A stretch of 55,941 nt of DNA from a virus. Position numbers and translations under genes: made by a program. Below, piece after piece: positions 22,030 through 30,833 of the stretch (its first letter is position 1; every line of letters begins with the position of its first letter). Under the pieces are notes generated by a model. It was given only the letters and a program-made list of their open reading frames with translations. It had not been told where the DNA came from and searched no databases. The DNA is taken from the IMG/VR virus record IMGVR_UViG_3300021087_000017, positions 1 through 55,941 of that record; one strand, 5' to 3'.

Positions 22030-22361
22030 TGACTAACGATTTGCTGACTATACCTGACTGGCTGCGCCGTCCTCACAAGAGGGGGCGTAAGCCAAAGGTG
22101 CTAGTCTTAGATGGCGATAGAAAATATATCATGCCCGATACACCTGAAGAGTTCAGCGGCTGGCCTAAGAACTGGTCGAAGGGCCAGACTTTCTACATGT
22201 ATGTGCAGGGTAACATGTCCATCTGTGGCTATCGCCGTGTCCGTGCTGTCATAGGTAGGAAGTGGGTCCGTCTATGCACTGACAACAAGGACAGTCGTAT
22301 GAGAGTGAAGTGGAAGATGTCCCGTAAGGCATGGGACAGGGTGGACGCTCATGCTTGTTGA
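22029..22361 (+). CDS. Basic early protein, unknown
   Basis: The 110-residue basic protein begins MTNDLLTIPDWLRRPHKRGR and has Trp/Arg-rich segments (SGWPKNWSKGQTFYMYVQGN, RVKWKMSRKAWDRVDAH). It is joined to the preceding gene by TGATG and overlaps the cell-wall hydrolase by 11 bases. The function is unknown. Confidence 0.65.
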   Translation: MTNDLLTIPDWLRRPHKRGRKPKVLVLDGDRKYIMPDTPEEFSGWPKNWSKGQTFYMYVQGNMSICGYRRVRAVIGRKWVRLCTDNKDSRMRVKWKMSRKAWDRVDAHAC

Positions 22362-22779
22362 AGCATCGTTGATCTGCCTTGCCCTCAACGTGTACCATGA
22401 GGCACGGGATCAGCCATTGGTTGGGCAGTATGCCGTAGCGGAGGTGGTGGTCAATAGAGTATACGATACTCGATTCCCTCACACAGTATGTGAGGTGGTC
22501 AAGCAAGGGCCAACGTATACATGGACGGATGACTTCCCTGTGCGGCATAGATGCCAGTTTAGCTGGTATTGTGATGGGCTTTCCGACAAGCCTAAAGACA
22601 AAGCGGCATGGGGCATAGCTCTGTCCGTTGCTCGTGATACCTTGACGGGTAGGCCAGCAAGTAATATAGGCTATGCCACGCACTACCACAGCATACACGT
22701 TAAGCCAAGCTGGGCTAGGTCGAAGGTGTTAATTGGTAAGATAGGTGACCATATCTTTTATCGCTGGTCACTTAAATAA
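22351..22779 (+). CDS. SleB-like cell-wall hydrolase
   Basis: The 142-residue protein matches the Hydrolase_2/SleB pattern: LALNVYHEARDQPLVGQYAV with putative catalytic E17, then VVNRVYDTRFPHTVCEVV, CQFSWYCDG and ATHYHSIHVKPSW, with GDHIFYR near the end. This family acts on peptidoglycan. There is no obvious signal peptide. It is encoded in the early convoy, far from the late T4-type lysozyme, so it may serve a step other than lysis. Confidence 0.8.
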   Translation: MLVEASLICLALNVYHEARDQPLVGQYAVAEVVVNRVYDTRFPHTVCEVVKQGPTYTWTDDFPVRHRCQFSWYCDGLSDKPKDKAAWGIALSVARDTLTGRPASNIGYATHYHSIHVKPSWARSKVLIGKIGDHIFYRWSLK

Positions 22780-22798
22780 TAACTGAAAGGAAAATGAA

Positions 22799-23668
22799 AT
22801 GAATAATGTAATCACACTACCCAATGTAATCCCGCAACGTGTGTTCGGAGACATTGACCCTCGCATTGATTTTGATGTGCAGTTTGAGCCTACCAAGGCC
22901 CCCTCAAAGAAGTATGTTATCAACGATACTACGGGTGAGTACCTTGACACCGTTGGTATGTCCTTCAAGTGTGCATCCCATCCCAATTACTTTCGGGGTG
23001 TACAAGGCTGCATGATTGAGGAGATGCCGGGGCATGATCTTGAAGATATTACCTGCAAGTATCGTACTGCCCGTAACAATGCATGGGCTATGATGGACTG
23101 CACTCTACCCAATGCCAAGGTGACTGTACGTACACCTGTGCATGAGTCGGAGATATCGCAGCGTATCATTGCACTGCATGGTATTGATGGGTCATGCAGC
23201 AATCAGGTATTCTTTGGAGGTATTGATTTCTTCTGCACCAATGGTCAGATCAGTGGCGATTGGGACACAGTACGCAGGAAGAATACCTCTGGCTTTGTTC
23301 TGGAACGTTTCATTGATGAGCTACGTGTAGCTAAGGTTGCGTTCTATGAGCATGGTGAACGTATGCAAGAGTGGGCTGACACGTTGACCCAGACGTTTGA
23401 AGTGAAGGAGATGCTTACTTCTTTGCTGGCATCAGAGCGTAAGGCAGAGAAGATGTTAAACCTGTACCATGCAGAGGTAGCTGTACGTGGCGCTAATAAG
23501 TACGCATTGTACAGTGCCTTCACAAACTATGCGACCTATGCAGATGAGCGTAACGGCTTTGAGCTTCGCAATACTGGCAATGATACCGCCAGTGTTTCCA
23601 TGTGGAAGAGAGAACATGAGGTGAGCAAATGGATCAGCAGTCCACAGTTCCTGCAACTAGCAGCTTAG
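22799..23668 (+). CDS. DUF932-like phage/plasmid protein
   Basis: The 289-residue protein resembles the DUF932/DUF945 phage-plasmid family through FFCTNGQISG and NKYALYSAFTNYATY, with a helical C-terminal half. These proteins occur near replication and recombination genes, but their function is not established. An AAAGGAAAATG ribosome region precedes the ATG. Its 3' end overlaps the next small gene by 40 bases. Confidence 0.7.
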   Translation: MNNVITLPNVIPQRVFGDIDPRIDFDVQFEPTKAPSKKYVINDTTGEYLDTVGMSFKCASHPNYFRGVQGCMIEEMPGHDLEDITCKYRTARNNAWAMMDCTLPNAKVTVRTPVHESEISQRIIALHGIDGSCSNQVFFGGIDFFCTNGQISGDWDTVRRKNTSGFVLERFIDELRVAKVAFYEHGERMQEWADTLTQTFEVKEMLTSLLASERKAEKMLNLYHAEVAVRGANKYALYSAFTNYATYADERNGFELRNTGNDTASVSMWKREHEVSKWISSPQFLQLAA

Positions 23669-23814
23669 TCAGCGCCCGTACCTTCTGGGAGATGAAGGTG
23701 CAGCGTGTCATTCAGAAGCTAGAGTATGGTCAGATCAATGAGGCGCAAGCCAAACATGATCTGGCCCTACTTGGCTACGACGAAGAGGTTCTTGAGGATA
23801 TATTTGAGGAGTGA
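23629..23814 (+). CDS. Small acidic helical protein
   Basis: The 61-residue protein starts within the DUF932-like gene with GAGGTGAG upstream. The sequence TFWEMKVQRVIQKLEYGQIN and the end LGYDEEVLEDIFEE look like a short helical bundle resembling a UBA-like or EF-type fold. The function is unknown. Confidence 0.55.
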   Translation: MDQQSTVPATSSLVSARTFWEMKVQRVIQKLEYGQINEAQAKHDLALLGYDEEVLEDIFEE

Positions 23815-23817
23815 AAA

Positions 23818-24318
23818 ATGAATATCTTTAGATTACATGATGATCCAGAGATTGCTGCACAGATGCACTGTGATAAACATATACCCAAGATGATCTTGGA
23901 AACAGCACAGATGCTATCAACTGCATGGCGCATGTCAGACAATGACTATGCAGATAAACATGCTTTGTATAAGGCAGCATACAAGAACCATCCATCAACT
24001 GTGTGGGTACGGCATGGTATTCTAAACTACTTGTGGACACGCCGCTTGTTTAAATATCTGTGCAAAGAATATACGTTTCGATATAGCAAGCACCATGCAA
24101 GTGAGAGACTACTTGAAGCCTTTGCCGATGTTCCATATGAAACACGCCTTATAAAAAAACCGATGCCCTTTCCCCAATGTATGCCTGACCAGTACAAAGT
24201 AGACGCTGATCCCGTTACAGCATACCGCAATTATTACAAGGGAGAGAAAGCGTACTTTGCTAAGTGGAACAAGGGTACTGAAGCACCCGTATGGTGGCAG
24301 GAGGAATATGCAGCATGA
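23818..24318 (+). CDS. Conserved phage protein with CDKHxxKMxLE motif
   Basis: The 166-residue protein begins MNIFRLHDDPEIAAQMHCDK and continues with ILETAQMLSTAWR. Conserved-looking HPSTVWVR and PFPQCMPDQYK segments follow, with an aromatic-rich end. I recognise the type as widespread in phages, with no function I can name with confidence. It overlaps the recombinase start by 4 bases. Confidence 0.7.
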   Translation: MNIFRLHDDPEIAAQMHCDKHIPKMILETAQMLSTAWRMSDNDYADKHALYKAAYKNHPSTVWVRHGILNYLWTRRLFKYLCKEYTFRYSKHHASERLLEAFADVPYETRLIKKPMPFPQCMPDQYKVDADPVTAYRNYYKGEKAYFAKWNKGTEAPVWWQEEYAA

Positions 24319-25394
24319 CCTTACCCCGGTACGTACAGATGTATCGGGCAGCAGATAACACTAAACTCTATCGCTTCAACCCTCCGCAAAATGCAATACT
24401 TGCGGGTGTGGTTGAGCGTGTGGGCTTAGGTAGTGTGCGGTCTGATGCCTATGCAAAAGCGCAGGAGTTGAATGCTAAGATAGATGCTTGGCGTCTAGCT
24501 CTAAACACAATCATAAGTAGTAAGAGTAGGTTGTCTGAATTGGCAGATGACTACTTTGAAAGCAACAACTTTAAGTTGTTAAGGGAGGGTACACAAAAGG
24601 ACTACCGTTATTTTATTGGGATAGCTGTTGCTACGCTCAATGATTGTAGGTTCCACAGCGTTACCTCGCGTCAAGCTAAGGCTTCATATGAGGAGTGGGT
24701 AGATCAGGGTGTATCGTTTGCCAATCACGTATATTCTACAATTAATATGTTATATAACTATGCTATTGATAGAGAGTATTGTATAACTAATCCCTATGTT
24801 GGAGTGAAGCGTAAGCAAGCTGCCCAGAGGAAGGTTGTATGGGAGCATGAACATGTCATGCAATTCCTTGACACAGCCTACAGTGAGTGGAAGTGGCGCA
24901 ACGTAGGGCTGATAGTACAGATGGGATACGAGTGGGTCCAGCGCATAGGTGACATGCGTAACCTGACATGGGAAAGCATCGACATGAACAACAAGATACT
25001 AAACCTTGAACAGTCCAAGCGTAGGGCATCTGTTAGTCTACCTATATCGGATGGTCTACATAGTATGTTGATTACACAGCAGGATGACTTTGGCTTTCAG
25101 CAATACGTTGTACCTATGCTGCAACCACGTGCCGGTAAGTACCTGCCTTACACTAAGACAAACATAAGTAAGATTGGCAGAAGGGTGATGACAGCAGCCA
25201 AGTTACCCAAAGAACTATGGCTCATGGACTTGCGTAGGACAGGCACTACCCAGATGAATGATGCTGGTGTACCTATGGGACAGATCATGTCTGTCACTGG
25301 TCATGCTAATCCGCAAAGCGTCAAGCCTTACATGAACCATACCTATACATCTGCTAATTCTGCATTGACACAACGACAACAGGATATAAAATAA
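24315..25394 (+). CDS. int: Tyrosine recombinase / phage integrase
   Basis: The 359-residue protein has an N-terminal core-binding part (YFIGIAVATLNDCRFHSVTS) and a C-terminal catalytic domain. Visible active-site elements are Arg in WVQRIGDMRNL, Lys in EQSKRRASVSLP, Arg in LMDLRRTG, His in VTGHANP and Tyr in KPYMNH. The usual HxLR box I expect as HDLRR reads MDLRR, so its His is replaced by Met. The start at 24315 overlaps the upstream stop (ATGA). Integration, or resolution of genome multimers, are both possible. I found no attP. Confidence 0.85.
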   Translation: MTLPRYVQMYRAADNTKLYRFNPPQNAILAGVVERVGLGSVRSDAYAKAQELNAKIDAWRLALNTIISSKSRLSELADDYFESNNFKLLREGTQKDYRYFIGIAVATLNDCRFHSVTSRQAKASYEEWVDQGVSFANHVYSTINMLYNYAIDREYCITNPYVGVKRKQAAQRKVVWEHEHVMQFLDTAYSEWKWRNVGLIVQMGYEWVQRIGDMRNLTWESIDMNNKILNLEQSKRRASVSLPISDGLHSMLITQQDDFGFQQYVVPMLQPRAGKYLPYTKTNISKIGRRVMTAAKLPKELWLMDLRRTGTTQMNDAGVPMGQIMSVTGHANPQSVKPYMNHTYTSANSALTQRQQDIK

Positions 25395-25474
25395 TGACTA
25401 GCTGGCATGACTTTATATTAGGCTTTTTATGGGGGGTTGTAACTGTATCATGTTTGATATCTTACACTACGTAG
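25394..25474 (+). CDS. Possible 26-residue membrane microprotein
   Basis: An ATG overlaps the recombinase stop (TAATG) and opens a 26-residue frame, hydrophobic in the middle (FILGFLWGVVTVSCLIS). It overlaps the primase start in another frame. It may be a true coupled microprotein or only a device for translating into the primase. Confidence 0.35.
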   Translation: MTSWHDFILGFLWGVVTVSCLISYTT

Positions 25475-26226
25475 AAGACTTAGAACTAGCTAACGAGGCT
25501 ACTGTACGTAGGGATTGTCCTATCTGCCGGGGCTTCAAGACTTTTACCGCATCAAATCGTGATGGGTTCTTGGTGTGGAATTGCTACAAGGCAGGGTGTA
25601 AAGTACACGGTGGAACACAGACTCACATGACAGTAGCAGACATCAGGGCTAGGCTCATGGGCAAACAAAAGGCTAACTCTGAACTGTTCACCAAGCCAGA
25701 GTACATTGTCTCAATTAGAAGTGCTAACACTGAAGTCCAACAGTGGATACAGCAATGGGACTTAGGGGTTGAGCTTATGTGGGATGTGAAAGAAGATCGT
25801 ATCGTGTTCCCTATCTACGAAGGTAACGTCATGGTTGACGCTACAGGTCGAGCATTCGGTAGACGCTTACCTAAGTGGAAACGTTACGGTAGCTCCGCTA
25901 TACCCTATGTGGTAGGTGATACTAACCAAGCTGTGATCGTTGAAGATTGCATAAGTGCAGCCGTAGTTGCACAAGAAATATCTCATGGATCAGGTGTAGC
26001 TATCATGGGTACATCATTATCGGATGGACAATATCGCTTCTTGTCTCGACAAAAGTATTCGTGTATAGTAGTAGCACTAGACCCAGATGCATTACCTAAA
26101 ACGCTAGGCATGGCAAAAGAACTACATAATGTAGCAGAGACTATTAAGGTATTGAAACTAAACGACGATCTAAAGTATCGCAACCTTGAGGATATAAATA
26201 AATTGGAGAATATGTTATGGAACTAG
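25450..26226 (+). CDS. DNA primase (zinc-binding and Toprim parts)
   Basis: The 258-residue protein is like the primase half of T7 gp4. It has an N-terminal zinc site (CPIC, then CYKAGC) and a Toprim-type core with Glu in AVIVEDCISAAVVA and Asp residues in VVALDPDAL. It makes RNA primers on the lagging strand. The helicase is a separate, overlapping gene, unlike the fused T7 protein. Starts at 25450 or 25429 are both possible. Confidence 0.82.
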   Translation: MFDILHYVEDLELANEATVRRDCPICRGFKTFTASNRDGFLVWNCYKAGCKVHGGTQTHMTVADIRARLMGKQKANSELFTKPEYIVSIRSANTEVQQWIQQWDLGVELMWDVKEDRIVFPIYEGNVMVDATGRAFGRRLPKWKRYGSSAIPYVVGDTNQAVIVEDCISAAVVAQEISHGSGVAIMGTSLSDGQYRFLSRQKYSCIVVALDPDALPKTLGMAKELHNVAETIKVLKLNDDLKYRNLEDINKLENMLWN

Positions 26227-27452
26227 CTCTGCTAAGGTCTTTACTAGATAAAGAATTTTATGACAATCACATTGGTGTGAAGTGTCCGCCAAGATTATTC
26301 ACTAAGGACGCACAGAAAATTAAAAGCGTAGTTGACTATGCCATGAGTACCTACAAGCGTAACCTCACTGTTGATGAGGTGGAAGCTGTGTTCATGGTGA
26401 GCAACCCTACACTGACCACTGCACAGAAGGAAGGCTACACTAAGCTGTTCTCTCAAATTAAGATAGAGACACCTATGGGTAATGATGTAGCAGATGATGT
26501 GTTATCTAAGTTGTTTCAACAAGTCATAGGTGAGGATATAGCTAACTTAGGGTTCGAGTATGTCAATGGGACACAGACAAGTCTTGAACCCCTGCGTCAA
26601 TTGCTTGAAAATTACAATGATAACTTTCTACCTGACTTAAATGTTGAGTGGGATGATATATCTATTGATGCAATCCTTGCAGCTAACACACTTGAATCCC
26701 GCTGGTCCTTCAACATCCCGGTGCTTAACTCACGTATCAAAGGCGTGAATGCTGGTCACCTGATTGAGGTGGGTGCGCGTCCCAATACAGGTAAGACTTC
26801 CTTCCATGCCAACGCTATAGCTGGACCGGATGGTTTTGCAAGGCAGGGTGCTAAGTGTGTGGTGCTTGTAAACGAAGAGGCATACTCTCGTGTCGGAGCA
26901 AGGTATTTAACAGCCTGTTCAGGTATGAGCCTTGAACAGATACATAGTAACAGAGACATGGCACACTCATCGTATAACGAAGTGCAGGGTAATATCTTTA
27001 TGAAAGATTCCACGGGTAAGGACATGTCATACGTAGAGAGTGTATGTAAGAGCCAGTCACCCGACATTGTTGTGCTAGACATGGGAGATAAGTTTGCCCG
27101 CTCAAGTGCAACGGCCCGTATGGATGAAGTGTTAAAGGAGAATGCTATCCACGCTAGACAGATCGCAAAGATATATGGCTGTGCTATGTTTTATATGTCA
27201 CAGTTAAGTGCAGATGCAGAGGGTAAGATACTATTGAACCAAGCTATGATGGAAGGCAGTCGTACAGGCAAGGCAGCGGAAGCTGACCTGATGATACTGA
27301 TTGCTAAGAACCCACAGCTTGCGGTAGGCCCCGGAGATGCAGCAGAGGAAGACCCAATGCGTCATTTGAATATCGCTAAGAATAAATTAACTGGCTGGCA
27401 TGGTACTGTTCACTGTAACTTTGACCATAAGACAGCTAGGTATACTGCATAG
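26217..27452 (+). CDS. Replicative DnaB-type helicase
   Basis: The 411-residue RecA-fold helicase has Walker A GARPNTGKTS and Walker B IVVLDMGDKF, followed by MFYMSQLSADAEG and a GSRTGKAAEADLMI segment typical of DnaB C-terminal domains. The N-terminal 150 residues are helical. It overlaps the primase by 10 bases and has GGAGAAT before the ATG. It unwinds DNA at the fork with the downstream polymerase. Confidence 0.87.
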   Translation: MELALLRSLLDKEFYDNHIGVKCPPRLFTKDAQKIKSVVDYAMSTYKRNLTVDEVEAVFMVSNPTLTTAQKEGYTKLFSQIKIETPMGNDVADDVLSKLFQQVIGEDIANLGFEYVNGTQTSLEPLRQLLENYNDNFLPDLNVEWDDISIDAILAANTLESRWSFNIPVLNSRIKGVNAGHLIEVGARPNTGKTSFHANAIAGPDGFARQGAKCVVLVNEEAYSRVGARYLTACSGMSLEQIHSNRDMAHSSYNEVQGNIFMKDSTGKDMSYVESVCKSQSPDIVVLDMGDKFARSSATARMDEVLKENAIHARQIAKIYGCAMFYMSQLSADAEGKILLNQAMMEGSRTGKAAEADLMILIAKNPQLAVGPGDAAEEDPMRHLNIAKNKLTGWHGTVHCNFDHKTARYTA

Positions 27453-27463
27453 GAGAGGATACA

Positions 27464-27628
27464 ATGAAACATTTAGTTGCTAAAGTTACTAAGCTTACTA
27501 ATCAATTACAGAGTAATAAAAAAGTATTAGAGGTTTACCAAGCGAGGTGGGTGTGGTATCATACGATCCTTGCAGTGGAACTACTCATCTTGATTATTGT
27601 TCAACTATTAATATTGGCAAAGCTATGA
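27464..27628 (+). CDS. Small membrane protein with helical N-terminus
   Basis: The 54-residue ORF after an AGGAGAGG ribosome site has a charged helix (VAKVTKLTNQLQSNKKVLEV) followed by one membrane helix (ILAVELLILIIVQLLILA). It ends in an ATGA overlap with the next gene. It may anchor replication proteins at the membrane (speculation). Confidence 0.55.
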   Translation: MKHLVAKVTKLTNQLQSNKKVLEVYQARWVWYHTILAVELLILIIVQLLILAKL

Positions 27629-27849
27629 CAGAGGAAGAGGAGGAACCCCTGCCCTCTATTACCGGGGCTTCTGATGAGGCTATAGCTTTAGCAGAGCTAT
27701 CGTTTATTATGCTAAGGCGTTTTAATAAACAGGAGAAACTTACTAAACAAGACTTCGATGCTGTGTGGTATGCTCATGTTAATTTAACTACGTTCTGGAA
27801 AGCTGCTCTGTCTACTGAAGGGGCACCCCGAAATGGAAAACTTAATTAG
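27625..27849 (+). CDS. Small acidic protein
   Basis: The 74-residue protein begins MTEEEEEPLPSITGASDEAI, followed by helical segments and ending APRNGKLN. The start overlaps the previous stop. It lies between helicase and polymerase genes; the function is unknown. Confidence 0.6.
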   Translation: MTEEEEEPLPSITGASDEAIALAELSFIMLRRFNKQEKLTKQDFDAVWYAHVNLTTFWKAALSTEGAPRNGKLN

Positions 27850-27864
27850 TAATAGGAGACAACT

Positions 27865-29868
27865 ATGAAAGTTGTATTGGACATAGAGAATAGCGTAACT
27901 AAACGAGGAGGTAAGACACACTTCGATCCCTTTGAGCCTACCAATGAATTAGTTTTAGTTGGTACTCTTACAGAGATGGGAGAGGAAGAACACTTCTCCC
28001 CTGCTAAGAGTTCCGGTCTTCAAAGTATTCTGGATAAGACCACGCTACTTATAGGACATAACATAGCCTACGATCTGGTATGGTTGTGGGAGTGTGGCTT
28101 TGTGTACGACGGTGTAGTGTTTGATACAATGCTAGGTGAGTACCTACTACAGCGTGGACAGAAGCAACCCTTGTCATTAGAGGCTTGTGCTGAGAGGTAT
28201 GAGTTAGAGACACAGAAAGAAAGTACCCTTAAAGATTACCTAAAGAAGGGTGTAAGCGTAGCAGACATACCTACAGAAGAACTATCCGCTTATCTTAGTG
28301 CAGACTTACATGCTACCCAGCAGCTATACAATAAAATACAGGAGCGTTTGCAAGGAGAGAAAGATTGTAAGCTATACAAAACAATTGAGATGACTAACAG
28401 GGTAGCGTGTGTACTGGCACATATCTTTCAGCGTGGGTTCACTGTCAATAGGGATGAGTTACTGCGAGTTAAAGATGAATTTGAAGCAGAGAAACTACAG
28501 CTACAGACTACCTTAGACCAACGGGTTAGTCAGCTAATGGGTGACACACCTATTAATCTTAATAGCCCTGAACAATTGTCATGGGTAATCTATTCTAGGA
28601 AGGTGTATAATAAACAGACATGGGTTAATGACACTAGCTTTGTTACAGGTACAGAGTTTCAACAAAAGATTAAAGAGAACTCAACCATTATGTATAAGAC
28701 AGCAGCCACTAAATGTTCAGGCTGTTACGGGAATGGTAAGATAAAGAAGACACGTAAGGATGGTAAGCCCTTTACCAAAGCAACCAAGTGTGCCATGTGT
28801 GCTGGTGCTGGGTACACCCTGAAACCTACCAAAGAAGTAGCGGGCCTGAAGTTTAACGTGCCCAATAATAGTTGGGTAACTGCCGGGGGATTCACCACTA
28901 ACAAAGGTTACCTCGAAACCCTTGAGGCTACTGCACGAGGCAGGAAGAAGATGATTGCAGTTAGTTTCCTACATGATGTTCGTAGGCTTAGTGCATTGGA
29001 CACTTACCTGTCTTCCTTTGTGGACGGCATTGACCTGTACACCAAGCCAGATGGTAGGCTGCACGTACAGCTAACCCAGCACATGACAGCTACAGGCAGG
29101 TTCAGTGGTCGTAATCCTAACATGCAGAACATGCCTAGAGGTGGTACCTTTCCTATCAAACGTGTGTTTGTCAGCCGCTTTGAGGGAGGTAAGATACTTG
29201 AGGCAGACTTTGCCCAGCTAGAGTTCAGGACAGCAGCGTACCTATCACAAGATAAGCTAGCTATGCAGGAGGTTAGGGAGGGCTTTGATGTACACAGCTA
29301 TACCGCTGATATTATCAGTAGGGCAGGTCAGCCTATAAGTAGACAGGAAGCTAAGGCCCACACCTTTGCTCCCTTATATGGGGCCACTGGCTTTGGGCGT
29401 AGCCCAGCAGAAGCTACCTACTACAAACACTTTATAAATAAGTATACTGGTATAGCTAGATGGCACAGTGCCTTGGCTACTGCCGTTCTATCTAGTGGGC
29501 TTGTAACTACACCGTCTGGCAGAGAGTTTTCCTTTCCAGATTGTGAGCGTAGGCGTAACGGTACACCTTCGCACTTCACACAGATAAAGAATTACCCCGT
29601 GCAATCCTTTGCCACAGCAGACATCGTACCTTTGGTACTACTGTATATTGAGGAGTTGCTTGAGGGTATGAAGACATGCATCGTTAATACGGTGCATGAT
29701 AGTATAGTACTTGATGTTCATCCAGAAGAAGAGGAGTATGCCCTAAGTGTAATAGATGAGGTCAATGACAATCTTCACGACTTGATCCAGCAGCAGTGGG
29801 AAATAGATTTTAATGTACCACTACTGTTAGAAGCAAAAATAGGTGAGAATTGGCTTGACACTAAATAG
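27865..29868 (+). CDS. Family A DNA polymerase with DnaJ-type zinc insert
   Basis: The 667-residue replicative polymerase has a 3'-5' exonuclease (D6/E8, D70, D147) and a polymerase domain: motif A DFAQLEFR with D448, motif B R493...K497...F501...Y505, and motif C VHDS at 611. Between them lie Cys 284, 287, 309 and 312 in two CxxCxGxG units, as in the DnaJ central domain. That insert is the recognised mark of HMO-2011-type phages. Phe at 501 sits where E. coli Pol I has F762. An AGGAGAC ribosome site precedes the ATG. Confidence 0.95.
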   Translation: MKVVLDIENSVTKRGGKTHFDPFEPTNELVLVGTLTEMGEEEHFSPAKSSGLQSILDKTTLLIGHNIAYDLVWLWECGFVYDGVVFDTMLGEYLLQRGQKQPLSLEACAERYELETQKESTLKDYLKKGVSVADIPTEELSAYLSADLHATQQLYNKIQERLQGEKDCKLYKTIEMTNRVACVLAHIFQRGFTVNRDELLRVKDEFEAEKLQLQTTLDQRVSQLMGDTPINLNSPEQLSWVIYSRKVYNKQTWVNDTSFVTGTEFQQKIKENSTIMYKTAATKCSGCYGNGKIKKTRKDGKPFTKATKCAMCAGAGYTLKPTKEVAGLKFNVPNNSWVTAGGFTTNKGYLETLEATARGRKKMIAVSFLHDVRRLSALDTYLSSFVDGIDLYTKPDGRLHVQLTQHMTATGRFSGRNPNMQNMPRGGTFPIKRVFVSRFEGGKILEADFAQLEFRTAAYLSQDKLAMQEVREGFDVHSYTADIISRAGQPISRQEAKAHTFAPLYGATGFGRSPAEATYYKHFINKYTGIARWHSALATAVLSSGLVTTPSGREFSFPDCERRRNGTPSHFTQIKNYPVQSFATADIVPLVLLYIEELLEGMKTCIVNTVHDSIVLDVHPEEEEYALSVIDEVNDNLHDLIQQQWEIDFNVPLLLEAKIGENWLDTK

Positions 29869-29919
29869 AAAATGTGTTAAAACTAACAATCTTTCTAACC
29901 ATAAAAGGAGAAACACAGA

Positions 29920-30822
29920 ATGAATCAGGTAGCAACAATTGATACGACGAACTACGAAGCTATGGCTAAGGTAATGGGCATGGTAGGAGAACAGAACTCT
30001 GACAAGGCCAAGAGCACCTTAGCTAGGCTGCGTATTAATCACTCTGCTATCATGGGCACAGCCGAAATTAAAGGTAAGTCCATGAACTTAGAAGTAGTGG
30101 GTGGTGGAACGTATCGTCTTGAGGTTCCAGATACAGACGAAACCTACTATGCTTCTAGCATTAGCATTCGACCATACATGCAACGCTTTATGTATAAGCG
30201 TTTTGTAAAAGGTAGGGGTACTATCAAGAACATGTTTGTAAAAACCGTGATGGCTGACAGCCTGAACGTAGACTTAAAGGATAACACGGGTGGTCTTAAT
30301 TGTGGTAAGCCCGCTGGATACATCGAAGACTTCAAGGCTCTCCCTGAAGACATGCAGAATTTAATCAGGCAGATTAAAAGAGTGCGTGTTATTTTTGGGA
30401 CAGTAAATTTGACTAACCCTACCAATGCAAATGGTGATGCTTTAAACAGAGAGATGAATGAAATCCCATTCATCTGGGAAGTAGATCAGCGTGAAGCATT
30501 CAAGCACGTTGGAGAACCATTTCAGGCTCTACTGAAGCAGCGTCGGTTGCCTGTGCAGTACAGGATAGGCTGTGAAACTGATGAGCGTAAGCTGCCCAAC
30601 GGTAACACATACTATGTACCTAATGTAAACCTAGACACAACGGAGGTACTCCCTATTGGAGAAGATGTACAAGATACCTTCCGTTCTTTCGTTGATTGGG
30701 TTACCAATTACAATGAGTATATAACTTCTGAATGGGAGGATAAGCATGTTAATAACCTTTCATCTGAAGATGCATCGTTAGTAGAAGAGTTCATCACAGT
30801 TGACACATCCGTAGAAAACTAA
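29920..30822 (+). CDS. Putative single-stranded-DNA-binding protein
   Basis: The 300-residue protein follows the polymerase with an AAAGGAGAAAC ribosome site. It has a mixed beta-rich middle (GTAEIKGKSMNLEVVGGGTY) and an acidic C-terminal tail (SSEDASLVEEFITVDTSVEN). An acidic tail and placement between polymerase and exonuclease fit a phage SSB. There is no direct motif proof, so this is inference. Confidence 0.45.
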   Translation: MNQVATIDTTNYEAMAKVMGMVGEQNSDKAKSTLARLRINHSAIMGTAEIKGKSMNLEVVGGGTYRLEVPDTDETYYASSISIRPYMQRFMYKRFVKGRGTIKNMFVKTVMADSLNVDLKDNTGGLNCGKPAGYIEDFKALPEDMQNLIRQIKRVRVIFGTVNLTNPTNANGDALNREMNEIPFIWEVDQREAFKHVGEPFQALLKQRRLPVQYRIGCETDERKLPNGNTYYVPNVNLDTTEVLPIGEDVQDTFRSFVDWVTNYNEYITSEWEDKHVNNLSSEDASLVEEFITVDTSVEN

Positions 30823-30833
30823 GGAGATTTAAT

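Noticed and set aside
22766-22778. TCACTTAAATAAT as a further operator half site
   Set aside because: Only one half matches and it overlaps the stop of the cell-wall hydrolase; likely chance.
16020-24315. CI/Cro-like repressor for a lysogeny switch
   Set aside because: None of the early proteins shows a clear repressor HTH; the palindromes are reported without naming a regulator.
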